Below, piece after piece: positions 1-8,604 of a DNA stretch of 64,000 nt; position 1 is the first letter of the stretch, and each line of letters starts with the position of its first letter. Made by a program: the position numbers and the translations under genes. The DNA comes from Jejubacter sp036620675. GTDB lineage: Bacteria; Pseudomonadota; Gammaproteobacteria; Enterobacterales; Enterobacteriaceae. A model generated the notes under the pieces. That model saw only the letters and a program-made list of their open reading frames with translations, had not been told where the DNA came from and ran no database searches. The DNA lies in the NCBI GenBank assembly GCA_036620675.1, contig JAZHEE010000003.1, one strand, 5' to 3'.

Positions 1-490
1 ATTCCATTTCCCCGAACATCTTCACGGTCGCCAGATTCAGACTCAGCAGCACCAGCACCACCGCCAGCGACGACACCCAGTCCGACAGGCCGGGAAACCA
101 GAACTGGGCATAAGAGGTAATCGCTACGACATCGGCCATCCCCGTCACCACCCAGCAGAACCAGTAAGTCCAGCCGGTGAAGTAACCCGCCCACGGTCCG
201 AGGAGATCGGCGGCGAAGTCGCTAAAAGATTTATATTGCAGGTTAGAGAGCAGCAGTTCCCCCATGGCCCGCATCACGAAAAACAGCATAAAGCCGATAA
301 TCATGTAGACAAAAATAATCGACGGCCCGGCAAGGCTAATGGTTTTTCCCGATCCCATAAACAGACCGGTGCCAATGGCGCCACCGATCGCAATCAGTTG
401 AATATGGCGGTTGCTTAGATTACGCCGTAGCGAACGTTCAGCGGGATCGTCAGATACCTGTCCATCCACGCTCTTTACCTCATCTACCAT
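1..490 (-). CDS. cycA: CycA, D-serine/D-alanine/glycine:H+ symporter (3' end off the window)
   Basis: Amino-acid permease of the APC superfamily in the inner membrane; the E. coli protein imports glycine, D-alanine, D-serine and D-cycloserine. Only the first 163 codons are present, running off the left edge. The N-terminus is a short polar tail, then the first helix with the family's substrate-binding loop IGGAIGTGLFMGSGK (about residues 35-49), and further hydrophobic helices, one with the run FTGWTYWFCWVVTG. The sequence follows E. coli CycA closely from the start MVDEVK. The ATG at 490 is preceded by an AGGAAAAT ribosome site. It lies downstream of fklB on the same strand, as in E. coli, but a terminator and a long leader separate the two, so it is probably its own unit. 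Confidence 0.95.
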   Translation of the reverse strand, partial: MVDEVKSVDGQVSDDPAERSLRRNLSNRHIQLIAIGGAIGTGLFMGSGKTISLAGPSIIFVYMIIGFMLFFVMRAMGELLLSNLQYKSFSDFAADLLGPWAGYFTGWTYWFCWVVTGMADVVAITSYAQFWFPGLSDWVSSLAVVLVLLSLNLATVKMFGEME

Positions 491-846
491 GTTATTTTCC
501 TGTACTTGTGTTGTGTTTTGTCGGGCTCTGATGGCCCTTAATCAGTCCTGCGAACTTACGTCGGATGGTTTATCGGGTATAACCAGTCGTAAAGCACTTC
601 TTACTCTATATTCAATAAAATGTTAATATTTCGTTGTAACTTAGTATTAAGTTATTCTCATTTCGCGAAATGACTCACAAAAATACCCCTGACAAGGGGA
701 TTTGCAAAATAAAATTATACATTCACTGAAAAAATAAAACGAAACTTCGGATTTAGCGGCGATATTGTCCTGCGCCGGCGTTCATACAGTCTGGTAAGGC
801 CGCCGCAAAGTAAAATAACAAATTAAGATGACCTGAAACGACCAAA
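491..846. other. Non-coding gap upstream of cycA
   Basis: About 350 bases without a credible gene. Given its position it must hold the cycA promoter and a leader. In E. coli the cycA leader is a target of the small RNA GcvB, but I could not identify a GcvB site or a clear -35/-10 pair. The middle (about 640-740) is AT-rich. The short open frame overlapping the cycA start on the other strand has no ribosome site. Confidence 0.5.
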
Positions 847-880
847 CAAAAAGAGGCGGGCCAGTGGCCCGCCTCTTTCG
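847..880 (-). terminator. fklB rho-independent terminator
   Basis: A strong hairpin, AGAGGCGGGCC - AGT - GGCCCGCCTCT, followed on the minus strand by TTTTTGTTT. It lies about 20 bases past the fklB stop. Confidence 0.85.
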
Positions 881-898
881 TGGCATTACGCTGCGCTA

Positions 899-1519
899 TT
901 ACAGAATATCCAGCAGCTCGACTTCGAACACCAGGGTGCTGAATGGCGGGATAGACGCGCCAGCGCCGCGCTCACCGTAAGCCAGCTGGTAAGGAATCGC
1001 CAGTTCCCATTTGGAGCCGACCGGCATCAGGGTCAGCGCCTCGATCCAACCGGCAATAACGCCGCTCACCGGGAATTCAGCCGGTTCGCCACGGGCGACG
1101 GAGCTATCGAACACGGTGCCGTCAATCAGCTTACCGGTATAGTGAACACGTACGCGATCCTGACGGGAAGGGATCGCGCCCTCGCCCTGAGTAATAACCC
1201 GGAACTGAAGGCCAGACTCGGTGGTGCTGACGCCTTCTTTCTTCTGATTCTCTTCCAGGAATTTCTGCCCTTCTGCCGCCATGGCCTGCTGGCGTTCACG
1301 GCGTACGCCGTCTGCACGTTCGTGCACTTCACGCAGGGCGCGATGAACCACATCAACCGGGACTGCCGGTGCGTTCCCTTCCAGCGCGTCGCGCAGGCCT
1401 GCCAGCAGAGCTTCCGGCAGCAGTCCCTGCAAACCGGACTCACGCAGTTGCTGGCCCACCTGTAAACCAATACCGTAACTTGCTTGCGCCTCTACGCTTT
1501 CAAAAGAAGGGGTCGTCAT
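899..1519 (-). CDS. fklB: FklB (FKBP22), peptidyl-prolyl cis-trans isomerase
   Basis: FKBP-type prolyl isomerase that speeds cis-trans isomerisation of proline bonds during folding. The start at 1519 (MTTPSFESVEAQ) gives 206 residues, the length of E. coli FklB; a longer in-frame extension upstream is not conserved. The N-terminal half is a helical dimerisation region of the FKBP22/Mip type with many charged residues. The C-terminal FKBP domain (about 110-206) carries VHYTGKLIDGTVFDSS, GWIEALTLMPVGSKW and PYQLAYGERGAGASIPP, the usual core-pocket segments. No signal peptide is visible, so it is probably cytoplasmic. It is divergent from ytfB, with 262 bases between the two starts. Confidence 0.93.
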   Translation of the reverse strand: MTTPSFESVEAQASYGIGLQVGQQLRESGLQGLLPEALLAGLRDALEGNAPAVPVDVVHRALREVHERADGVRRERQQAMAAEGQKFLEENQKKEGVSTTESGLQFRVITQGEGAIPSRQDRVRVHYTGKLIDGTVFDSSVARGEPAEFPVSGVIAGWIEALTLMPVGSKWELAIPYQLAYGERGAGASIPPFSTLVFEVELLDIL

Positions 1520-1781
1520 GGCTTTTCCTTTATTGCGATTTATGAAAATTAGCGGGCAGCATATCAGCCAGGTCGCGTCGGGTAAAATGCTCATCGGTGA
1601 TGACAAATCAGCGCGAAAGAGAAACAATAGCGAGGATAGGGTCACGGAACCTGACATTGCTACCTGCATCAAGCAGTTAGCGGTCTATACTAAAAGACAG
1701 ACGTGGCGCCGGACAGGCTATGCCACGCCAACCATCGGGACACGGCATGGTGCAAACATTTTTCACGGAGCAGGAGGCCGC

Positions 1782-2405
1782 ATGCCAAAGCGAGTCATAA
1801 ATAACCCCATTCTGGCGCGGATTTGGCACGCCCCGGACCAGGTTCGCCTGATGGATCCCCTACCGCCCATGCATCGCCGCGGTATTATTCTTGGCGCGCT
1901 GCTGATTGTTATCGGCATTCTGCTGCCCGGCGCAGACTCCGCGCCAGAGCCGAACAGCGACTCCCGCGAAGCGCAGCTGCATATGGATAATAAAGCGCCT
2001 TCCCCTGAGCCTTCCGTGGTGAATAACCGCGACCATGCTTCTGCCCGACCCGGTCAGCAGGCGACGCTGCCGACGGAGTCCGCCGAAGTGCAGGAGCAGG
2101 AAGAAAGTCAGGCGCCCATTCCCTATCAGAACAACGATATCGAACAGCAGTGGCGCAGCTACCGCGTAGAGTCGGGTAAAACCCTGGCGCAGCTGTTCCG
2201 TGACCACGGTCTACCGCCGGCGGACGTTTACGCCATGGCGAAGGTTGAAGGACAAAGCAAACCATTAAGCAGCCTGCAACAGGGCCAGGTAGTAAAGATC
2301 CGTCAGAACGCAGGCGGCGTGGTAACCGGTCTGACGGTTGAAGGCAGTGAGCAGCAGGTATTATTTACCCGCCAGCCGGACGGTAGCTTCCTGCGAGTGC
2401 GCTAA
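1782..2405 (+). CDS. ytfB: YtfB (OapA family), LysM-like cell-division-associated protein
   Basis: Single-pass membrane protein of the OapA family; E. coli YtfB is linked to cell division and glycan binding. The ATG at 1782 follows the ribosome site GCAGGAGG and gives 207 residues, close to the E. coli length. Order of parts: a short cytoplasmic segment with the conserved stretch MDPLPPMHRRGI, one membrane helix (about 35-50), a low-complexity Pro/Glu/Gln linker, and a C-terminal OapA/LysM-like domain starting at QQWRSYRVESGKTLAQLF and ending in LFTRQPDGSFLRVR. A TATACT hexamer at 1686-1691 could be its -10 element, but I see no good -35. The open frame extends upstream to 1518, overlapping the fklB start, but that part is not conserved. 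Confidence 0.9.
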   Translation: MPKRVINNPILARIWHAPDQVRLMDPLPPMHRRGIILGALLIVIGILLPGADSAPEPNSDSREAQLHMDNKAPSPEPSVVNNRDHASARPGQQATLPTESAEVQEQEESQAPIPYQNNDIEQQWRSYRVESGKTLAQLFRDHGLPPADVYAMAKVEGQSKPLSSLQQGQVVKIRQNAGGVVTGLTVEGSEQQVLFTRQPDGSFLRVR

Positions 2406-2421
2406 CGCCCATCCTAAATGC

Positions 2422-2452
2422 AAAAAGCCGACCCAAAGGTCGGCTTTTTTAC
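2422..2452. terminator. Bidirectional terminator between ytfB and rplI
   Basis: AAAAAGCCGACC - CAAA - GGTCGGCTTTTTT. The A-run and T-run on both sides let it work for ytfB on the plus strand and for the ribosomal protein operon on the minus strand. Confidence 0.9.
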
Positions 2453-2470
2453 TTAAACGAAACGCTTAGC

Positions 2471-2920
2471 TTATTCAGCAACCACGTTCACGTTCAGTTT
2501 AGCGAATACTTCGCTGTGTACCTGGAAGCTAACTTCGTGCTCACCGGTAACGCGCAGAACGCCTTCCGGCAGACGAACTTCGCTCTTGGCCACTTCAACG
2601 CCCGCTGCACTAACAGCATCAGCGATGTCGCGAGTACCGATAGAACCGAACAGCTTGCCTTCGTCGCCCGCTTTAGACGCGATGGTGACAGAACCCAGCG
2701 CGTTGATTTTCTCAGCGCGAGCTTCAGCTGCCGCCAAAACCTCAGCCAGTTTGGCTTCCAGTTCAGCGCGACGCGCTTCGAAGAACTCGATGTTCTTTTT
2801 GGTTGCCAGGACAGCTTTGCCCTGAGGAACCAGGAAGTTACGTGCGTAACCCGCTTTAACATTTACCTGATCGCCCAGGCTACCCAGGTTTGCTACTTTA
2901 TCAAGCAGAATAACTTGCAT
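2471..2920 (-). CDS. rplI: 50S ribosomal protein L9
   Basis: Ribosomal protein L9 binds 23S rRNA near the base of the L1 stalk and limits translational slippage. The product is 149 residues, as in E. coli. It has the N-terminal RNA-binding domain with GYARNFLVPQGKA (about 24-36), the long connecting helix (about 40-75), and a C-terminal domain with LFGSIGTRDIADAV. It is the last gene of rpsF-priB-rpsR-rplI, 41 bases after rpsR, and ends at the shared terminator with ytfB. Confidence 0.98.
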   Translation of the reverse strand: MQVILLDKVANLGSLGDQVNVKAGYARNFLVPQGKAVLATKKNIEFFEARRAELEAKLAEVLAAAEARAEKINALGSVTIASKAGDEGKLFGSIGTRDIADAVSAAGVEVAKSEVRLPEGVLRVTGEHEVSFQVHSEVFAKLNVNVVAE

Positions 2921-2961
2921 TACCTTATCCTCTCAAAGTCGTATTAATGGACCGTGGCCGA

Positions 2962-3508
<547 letters not shown>

Positions 3509-3514
3509 CAGTAA

Positions 3515-3919
3515 TTACTCTTCAGAATCCCCAGCATTAGAGGCTTCAGTGTTATCGCTGGTAGAAGCGCTCTCTTCACGACGCTGCTCGCGGCGCTCAT
3601 CTTTCGCTTTAACCATCGGGGAAGCTTCAGTCACAGCGTGCTTGGTACGCATGACCATGCTGCGGATAACGGCATCGTTGAAACGGAAGCTGGTTTCCAG
3701 CTCATCGATCGCTTCCTGCGGAGCTTCCACGTTCAGCAGAACGTAGTGCGCTTTGTGCAGTTTGTTGATCGGGTAAGCCAGCTGACGACGGCCCCAGTCT
3801 TCCAGACGATGGATCTTGCCTTCAGCACCAGTGATGATACCGGTGTAACGCTCGATCATGCCCGGAACCTGTTCGCTCTGGTCAGGATGGACCATAAAAA
3901 CGATTTCGTAATGACGCAT
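3515..3919 (-). CDS. rpsF: 30S ribosomal protein S6
   Basis: S6 (134 residues) starts MRHYEIVFMVHPDQSEQVPG and has the conserved core IHRLEDWGRRQLAYPINK and HYVLLNVEAP. The acidic C-terminal tail is rich in Glu and Ser and ends SNAGDSEE. In E. coli RimK adds glutamates to the S6 C-terminus; the final EE fits that. First gene of its operon, with a good promoter and a structured leader upstream. The start follows TAAGGAGC. Confidence 0.98.
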   Translation of the reverse strand: MRHYEIVFMVHPDQSEQVPGMIERYTGIITGAEGKIHRLEDWGRRQLAYPINKLHKAHYVLLNVEAPQEAIDELETSFRFNDAVIRSMVMRTKHAVTEASPMVKAKDERREQRREESASTSDNTEASNAGDSEE

Positions 3920-3929
3920 CGATTTTGCT

Positions 3930-4012
3930 CCTTACGGATTATTCAGCCTCCTGTCTGGGTCAGCCGGGTCCCGGGGAGGCAAGGAACGTGTTTAGTTCGG
4001 CTGAAAAATTGA
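3930..4012 (-). promoter_or_regulatory. rpsF leader RNA, probable S6:S18 autoregulatory element
   Basis: The roughly 90-nt leader can fold: TTCAGCC near its 5' end pairs with GGCTGAA just before the ribosome site, and GCCTCC pairs with GGAGGC inside, with GGGACCCGGCTG between. Enteric rpsF leaders are known to bind the S6:S18 complex through a bulged CCG motif. The location and stems fit; I did not prove the bulge geometry. Confidence 0.6.
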
Positions 4013-4018
4013 CGCGTC

Positions 4019-4047
4019 ATTCTACCGGGAGCCGGTTACAAACTCAA
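4019..4047 (-). promoter_or_regulatory. rpsF operon promoter (sigma-70 type)
   Basis: Minus-strand TTGAGT, 17-base spacer, TAGAAT. The predicted start is about 90 bases before rpsF. Confidence 0.7.
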
Positions 4048-4241
4048 CGCCGCTCTGACATAAAAAGACGAAATAAAGGCACTCATCGCCACAATCGCTG
4101 CATCGGGAAATCTATAATTACTTACGTATAGTGATTATATCGCTTCGTTATCGCATAGCGAAGGATTCAACGATCGCCGGTTCACAGCGAGCGGGGCGCC
4201 ACAGGAACGGGAGCGCCGCTCACGCAGTCGTGGAGCGCATC

Positions 4242-4493
4242 ATGATGAAAACCCTGATCTTACTTATCGCCGCGCTGATGCTTATGCTATCCGCGCCCGT
4301 TGTCGCCGTTATTAGCGCACAGTCGCCCCAGGCGCTGGCGCGCAATATGGATGACGTCCAGAGCCTGGGGGTTATCTACATTAACCGCAATGGCGCCGAC
4401 GCCCCCCTGGCGAGTCCTGCAAGTGAAACGCCAGAGGATTTACAACAATCCATGGCGCAGGGGCCCGGCATATCGCCCGTTCCACGGCTCTGA
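4242..4493 (+). CDS. yjfY: YjfY-like small periplasmic protein, probably broken at its C-terminus
   Basis: The start at 4242 follows GGAG six bases upstream. The N-terminus is a clear signal peptide (MKTLILLIAALMLML...VVA), then ALARNMDDVQSLGVIYINRN, which I recognise as the core of enterobacterial YjfY, a YhcN-family (DUF1471) periplasmic protein. After about residue 50 the likeness stops, and the 83-residue product lacks the family's usual ending, a GA-YYHI type strand followed by a short tail. Near 4458 a different frame reads GARHIARS, which resembles the missing strand, so a frameshift in the GGGGCCC run is possible. First of three tandem YhcN-type genes. Either a decayed gene or a diverged C-terminus. 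Confidence 0.5.
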   Translation: MMKTLILLIAALMLMLSAPVVAVISAQSPQALARNMDDVQSLGVIYINRNGADAPLASPASETPEDLQQSMAQGPGISPVPRL

Positions 4494-4932
4494 CCTCCGC
4501 TCCTGAGAGCCGGGTGAAAAAACACCGTATATGCCAGCGTTTCTGCGCGTGATATGGCGTCGCACGCCCTTGTGCTATTCGCAGCGCAGATTACCGTCCA
4601 GCCCCGGGTTTCCGGTGCGGCGGCCGGTGCCGGGAAGGCCTCAAAATTACGCCGCAATGTCTGCCACACATGCCCCATTCGCCCTTCACCATCCCCGAAA
4701 AAGTGCTCACCATACCCAATAGCATCAATCATGATGGCCCGGCCCCCCCTGGTATCCGCGCTCTGGAGCCCACTTCCACGCAGATTCCTGGCGCAGGCAA
4801 GCTCTGTTACGTAACGGAGGATCAATTGTTGCCAAACGGTAACCTGAAGCCGTTCTGGTTAACAGAATTGCGATCCCGTCCCTGGTGATACCGTATCTAC
4901 TGGCTACAATAATTCCTAAAAGGAAATGGACA
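4494..4932. other. Gap between the yjfY remnant and bsmA
   Basis: About 440 bases with several short open frames on both strands, none with a convincing ribosome site or recognised similarity. The longest is on the minus strand (4376-4825) and shows no domain. The left part may be the decayed 3' end of yjfY. The promoter of bsmA should lie near the right end, but I see no clear -35/-10. Confidence 0.4.
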
Positions 4933-5262
4933 ATGTTTATACGATGGTTTGTATCCGTGCTGCTGACGCTCTCCCTGACGGCCTGTTCCGTACTTCAGGG
5001 AACGCCGCAGCCACCGCCGCCGGTAAGCGATCGGCCCCAACAAATTCAGCGCTATCAGACTCAGGGGCTGCAAAGAATCGGTTCGGCGAGCGCTATCGTC
5101 AGGGGTGCCCCCTCGGACGGTGAAGCAGCCATCTATAACAAGGCCGTGGCCGCTGGCGCCGATTACTACGTTATCGTCATGAATGATGAAACGGTGGTAC
5201 CGGGCCAATGGTACATACAGGCAGTGCTGTATCGTGATCCAGGACACGCACCCTTTTCCTAG
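4933..5262 (+). CDS. bsmA: BsmA, biofilm stress and motility lipoprotein (YhcN family)
   Basis: Small outer-membrane-type lipoprotein of the YhcN/DUF1471 family; E. coli BsmA is linked to peroxide and acid stress in biofilms. The ATG at 4933 follows AAAAGGAA and gives 109 residues, the E. coli length. The signal peptide ends in the lipobox LTAC with the lipidated cysteine at residue 18. After a Pro-rich linker comes the family domain, with GLQRIGSASAIVRG, KAVAAGADYYVIVM and GQWYIQAVLYRD. Second of three YhcN-type genes in tandem. Confidence 0.9.
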   Translation: MFIRWFVSVLLTLSLTACSVLQGTPQPPPPVSDRPQQIQRYQTQGLQRIGSASAIVRGAPSDGEAAIYNKAVAAGADYYVIVMNDETVVPGQWYIQAVLYRDPGHAPFS

Positions 5263-5385
5263 TCTTACATGTCTTTGCACGCACTTATCGTTTCGTGTGC
5301 ACAATGGAAGCCAGACCTGCGGCAACAAAGGACGAAGTTAATCAAGGAAGACCCTGAGACCGGGGTATATGAAAAGGAGCTGCTT

Positions 5386-5661
5386 ATGACACGAACGCTG
5401 GTACTACCCGCCGTATTGTCGTCTGTCGGATTGATCACTCCCTTTGCGCGCTCTGCTGAAGAAGCGCGCGCTGACCGGGTGACCGGTCTGAATGAGATAG
5501 GCACCATCTGGGTGAATGCACTCAGTGAAGATATGCAGGATATGGAACATATTGTGGCGCAGAAGGCGGATGAACAGGGCGCCTCTTACTACCGCATTGT
5601 TCGGGTTCAGGAAAATCAGGTTCCGGACAACTGGCGCGTGCAGGCGATACTCTATGCCTGA
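5386..5661 (+). CDS. yjfN: YjfN (JudP), small periplasmic YhcN-family protein
   Basis: A 91-residue periplasmic protein, the same length as E. coli YjfN, which has been reported to activate the protease DegP through its C-terminus. The start at 5386 follows AAAGGAGC; an open frame continues upstream but without conservation. Signal peptide, then VTGLNEIGTIWVNALS, KADEQGASYYRIVRV and the C-terminal strand WRVQAILYA. The ending in hydrophobic residues fits a DegP PDZ ligand. It converges on aidB. Confidence 0.9.
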   Translation: MTRTLVLPAVLSSVGLITPFARSAEEARADRVTGLNEIGTIWVNALSEDMQDMEHIVAQKADEQGASYYRIVRVQENQVPDNWRVQAILYA

Positions 5662-5678
5662 ACAGACGACGCTCTGAC

Positions 5679-5717
5679 AACGGCCCTGCTCAATCCACTC
5701 ATCTGACAGGGCCGTTC
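5679..5717. terminator. Convergent terminator between yjfN and aidB
   Basis: AACGGCCCTG and CAGGGCCGTT form a perfect 10-bp stem around an 18-base loop. There is no long T-run, so strength is uncertain. Confidence 0.55.
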
Positions 5718-5728
5718 CCCTTCCTTCG

Positions 5729-7363
5729 CTAGTGCACGCCTCCTGATGCCCGCAGCAGTAAATCCTCCAGTTGACGTTCCGGCAACGGCATATCGCCGCG
5801 TGAATCCAGCCGCATTCTGCACCAGGCTTCGGCCAGCGGCGGCGAAAGATGGCGCAGCAACTGAGCACCGCTTGCCAGCAGAGCCAGCTGCCGGGCAATC
5901 GCCTGACCGTACTCTTCACGTGGACTGGCCAGCCGTCGCTGCAGCTGGCGCCAGGCGCGATCGAAATGACGGCTCTGGCCTTTCACCTCGTCAAATTCCG
6001 ATTTCAGCATCTCCATCATACCACTCCGGGTGGCCAGCGCCCGCAAGACATCCAGACACATAATGTTGCCGGAGCCTTCCCAGATGCTGTTCACCGGCAT
6101 TTCACGATACAGACGCGGCAGCTCGCTCTCTTCGCAGTAACCAATTCCCCCCAGCGCTTCCATGGCCTCAGCCACAAAGGGAATGCCGTCCCTGCAGAGA
6201 GTAAACTTGGCCGCCGGCGTAAACAGCCGCCGCCAGGCGTGCTCCTGCTCGTCGTTTCCCCCCTCCCAGGCCCGGGCCAGCCGGAACAGAAAGGCAGTTT
6301 GCCCCTCCAGAGTTAACGCCATCCGCCCCAGAGTCTGGCGCATCAGCGGCTGGTCGATGAGCGCCTTTCCGAAAGCCTGGCGCTGGTGGGCATGATAAAG
6401 CGCGATGGAAAATGCCCGGCGCATCAAGCCGTGGCTGCCAAGCGCACAGTCGAAACGCGTCATTCCCCCCATTTCCAGAATACGCCGCACGCCCTCACCC
6501 TCTTCGCCAATCAGCCAACCTGTGGCATCCTGAAACTCCACCTCAGCGCTGGCGTTAGAGCGATTACCCAGCTTGTCTTTCAGACGCTCCAGCCGGATGG
6601 CATTACGCTGGCCGTCAGGCAGGAAGCGCGGCACAAAGAAACAGGAAATGCCCCCTTCAGTTCTGGCCAACACCAGATGGGCATCGCTCTGCGGTACCGA
6701 AAAGAACCATTTGTGCCCCACCAGCCGATAGGCTTCGCCAGGGCCACGTCGTTCGAAAGGGGTGGCCTGAGTGGTCGTACTCAGCACATCGGAACCGCCC
6801 TGCTTTTCGGTCATTCCCATGCCGATCAGTAACCCTCGTTTCTGACTGCCGGGCAGCAGATGGGCATCGTAGCGATCGCTCATTAGCGATTTTCGCCAGT
6901 CGGAAAACGCCGCAGGCAGGTGGCGGATCAGCAGCGGTGTCGCGGCAAAGGTCATGGTCACAGGACAGAGCGTGCCCGCTTCCACCTGGGCGTGCAGCAT
7001 AAAGCGCGCCGCCCGGGCCACAAAGGCGCCTTTACGGGCATCCTCCTGCCACGGCAGATTATGCACCCGGTTAGCGCACAGCCCCTGCATCAGCAAATGC
7101 CAGGCCGGATGGAAACGTACGTCATCCAGCCGCCGTCCACCGGGATCGTAGCGCAACAGCTCGGGTGGATTGACGTTCGCCAGCCTGCCAAGCTCCAGCG
7201 ATTCGGCGGTTCCCAACTGCTGACCAATACTGGCGAGTACGTCATTATCCCAACCGCCCCCCTCGCGCCTGACCGCCTCGCGCAACGGGCAGTCGGACAG
7301 AAAGAGGTTACTGTTGTGTAACGGAGTGGGTTGATTAAAAACGGTGTGAGTTTGCCATTGCAT
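5729..7363 (-). CDS. aidB: AidB, adaptive-response acyl-CoA dehydrogenase-like flavoprotein
   Basis: FAD-containing protein of the acyl-CoA dehydrogenase superfamily; in E. coli it is induced by alkylation stress through Ada and protects DNA. The product is 544 residues from the ATG at 7363, which has GGAGGG nine bases upstream; a GTG one codon earlier is possible. The sequence tracks E. coli AidB throughout: MQWQTHTVFNQP at the start, LLIGMGMTEKQGGSD in the middle domain, and LYREMPVNSIWEGSGNI and the DNA-binding C-terminal domain after about residue 440. It is encoded next to yjfN as in E. coli. I did not find a clear Ada box upstream. Confidence 0.95.
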   Translation of the reverse strand: MQWQTHTVFNQPTPLHNSNLFLSDCPLREAVRREGGGWDNDVLASIGQQLGTAESLELGRLANVNPPELLRYDPGGRRLDDVRFHPAWHLLMQGLCANRVHNLPWQEDARKGAFVARAARFMLHAQVEAGTLCPVTMTFAATPLLIRHLPAAFSDWRKSLMSDRYDAHLLPGSQKRGLLIGMGMTEKQGGSDVLSTTTQATPFERRGPGEAYRLVGHKWFFSVPQSDAHLVLARTEGGISCFFVPRFLPDGQRNAIRLERLKDKLGNRSNASAEVEFQDATGWLIGEEGEGVRRILEMGGMTRFDCALGSHGLMRRAFSIALYHAHQRQAFGKALIDQPLMRQTLGRMALTLEGQTAFLFRLARAWEGGNDEQEHAWRRLFTPAAKFTLCRDGIPFVAEAMEALGGIGYCEESELPRLYREMPVNSIWEGSGNIMCLDVLRALATRSGMMEMLKSEFDEVKGQSRHFDRAWRQLQRRLASPREEYGQAIARQLALLASGAQLLRHLSPPLAEAWCRMRLDSRGDMPLPERQLEDLLLRASGGVH

Positions 7364-7527
7364 CACAGGAATCCCTCCATAAATGTGGCGATGGCTTAAG
7401 TATGGACAAAATTATCATCAACGCTCATTTCTCAGAAGGTATTCAGGTGGTCAGTATTTGACCATGTTTGATGAATAAATTAAGCCTTCTAAGGATAGTA
7501 AACCTACACAAACCGGAGACGCTATCC

Positions 7528-8562
7528 ATGGCCCTTATTGATGAATAATATCGCTGATAAAAATACCATCATACAATTTGAAGGTTTTGTTCCTGTCATT
7601 AATCTGAGACCCGCACGCCAGGGAGACCGTGAAAGTCGTCTGGCAGTCGCCAGGGCGATTGGACAAACTTGTGAATCCAGTGGTTTCTTTGTGATTACCG
7701 GACACGGTGTCCCTGACAAAATTGTTAATAATGTCAGACAATCAACAAAAGATTTTTTCGCCCTTTCACACGAAGAGAAAGCAAGCTTACTTAGCGATCA
7801 GGACGATCCCCTGATGCGCGGTTTTGGACGGGATGGCAGCGTAGCAGCAACCAATGATCCCTCTCAGGCCACCCTGGAACGACAAAATCCAGATCTGGCT
7901 GAAACCTATACTATCAGTCGGCCAGGCGATCCTGGCGGTGTCGATGATGTTCCCGGCGAAATAGCCAGACGAATTGGTTATCCCAATAAGTGGCCCCGGA
8001 TTGCCCATTTTGAACAAAACTATCGCGCTTACTATCAGGCAATGGAAACACTGGCCCGGGAAATTATGCAACTGTTTGCATTGTCGCTTAACCTACCGGA
8101 AAACTGGTTTGATAAGCAGATAGACCGCCATATGACAAATCTGACCGCTAATTACTATCCGGCGCAGAAACAAGCCCCCGCTCCCGGACAGCTCCGCAAG
8201 GGTAAACATAGTGACTGGGGGAGTCTGACGATTCTTCAGCGAGACGAAGCGCCAGGAGGACTACAGGTTGCAGGGAGAATGGCAGGATGTCCCGAATGTT
8301 CCTGGCTCATTTGTGATTAATATTGGCGATCTCATGGCAATATGGACAAATAATCGCTGGGTCAGCACAGTGCACAGAGTCGTCAATCCCCCACGCGAAT
8401 ATGCCAGTTCAAAACTGGTACTCTATCGCTTTTTTCCATCAACCCAATTTTGATGCCGTTATTGAGAGCATTCCCGGCTGTTCAACCCCTGACAATCCTT
8501 CTCAATATGCGCCAGTTCTTTCAGGAGAATACATCATGGAAAAATTCCGACTGGCATACTGA
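7528..8562 (+). pseudogene. 2-oxoglutarate/Fe(II) dioxygenase (isopenicillin N synthase family), frameshifted
   Basis: Non-haem iron oxygenase of the isopenicillin N synthase-like family; substrate unknown. Three reading frames must be joined to give one protein. Frame one holds the N-terminal DIOX_N region (VPVINLRPARQGD, ESSGFFVITGHGVPD) and the iron ligands HSD of KHSDWGSLT. Near 8265-8270 the homology moves to a second frame (GEWQDVPNVPGSFVINIGD, then the distal histidine in STVHRVVNPPREYASS). Near 8415 it moves to a third (WYSIAFFHQPNFDAVIES to the stop). The ribosome site GGAG at 7515 is spaced for the ATG at 7528, whose frame stops after six codons, so a further shift may lie at the start. 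Probably inactive; sequencing error is the alternative. Confidence 0.8.
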
Positions 8563-8570
8563 ATATACAG

Positions 8571-8601
8571 ACAGGAGCCATTCACCCTGAATGGCTCCTG
8601 T
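8571..8601. terminator. Convergent hairpin between the oxygenase pseudogene and rlmB
   Basis: ACAGGAGCCATTCA - CCC - TGAATGGCTCCTGT, a perfect 14-bp stem lying between two convergent genes. T-runs are weak on both sides. Confidence 0.65.
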
Positions 8602-8604
8602 TAT

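Noticed and set aside
4376..4825. 149-codon minus-strand frame in the yjfY-bsmA gap
   Set aside because: No ribosome site, no recognisable domain, and it overlaps the conserved yjfY core; kept only as a note in the gap entry.
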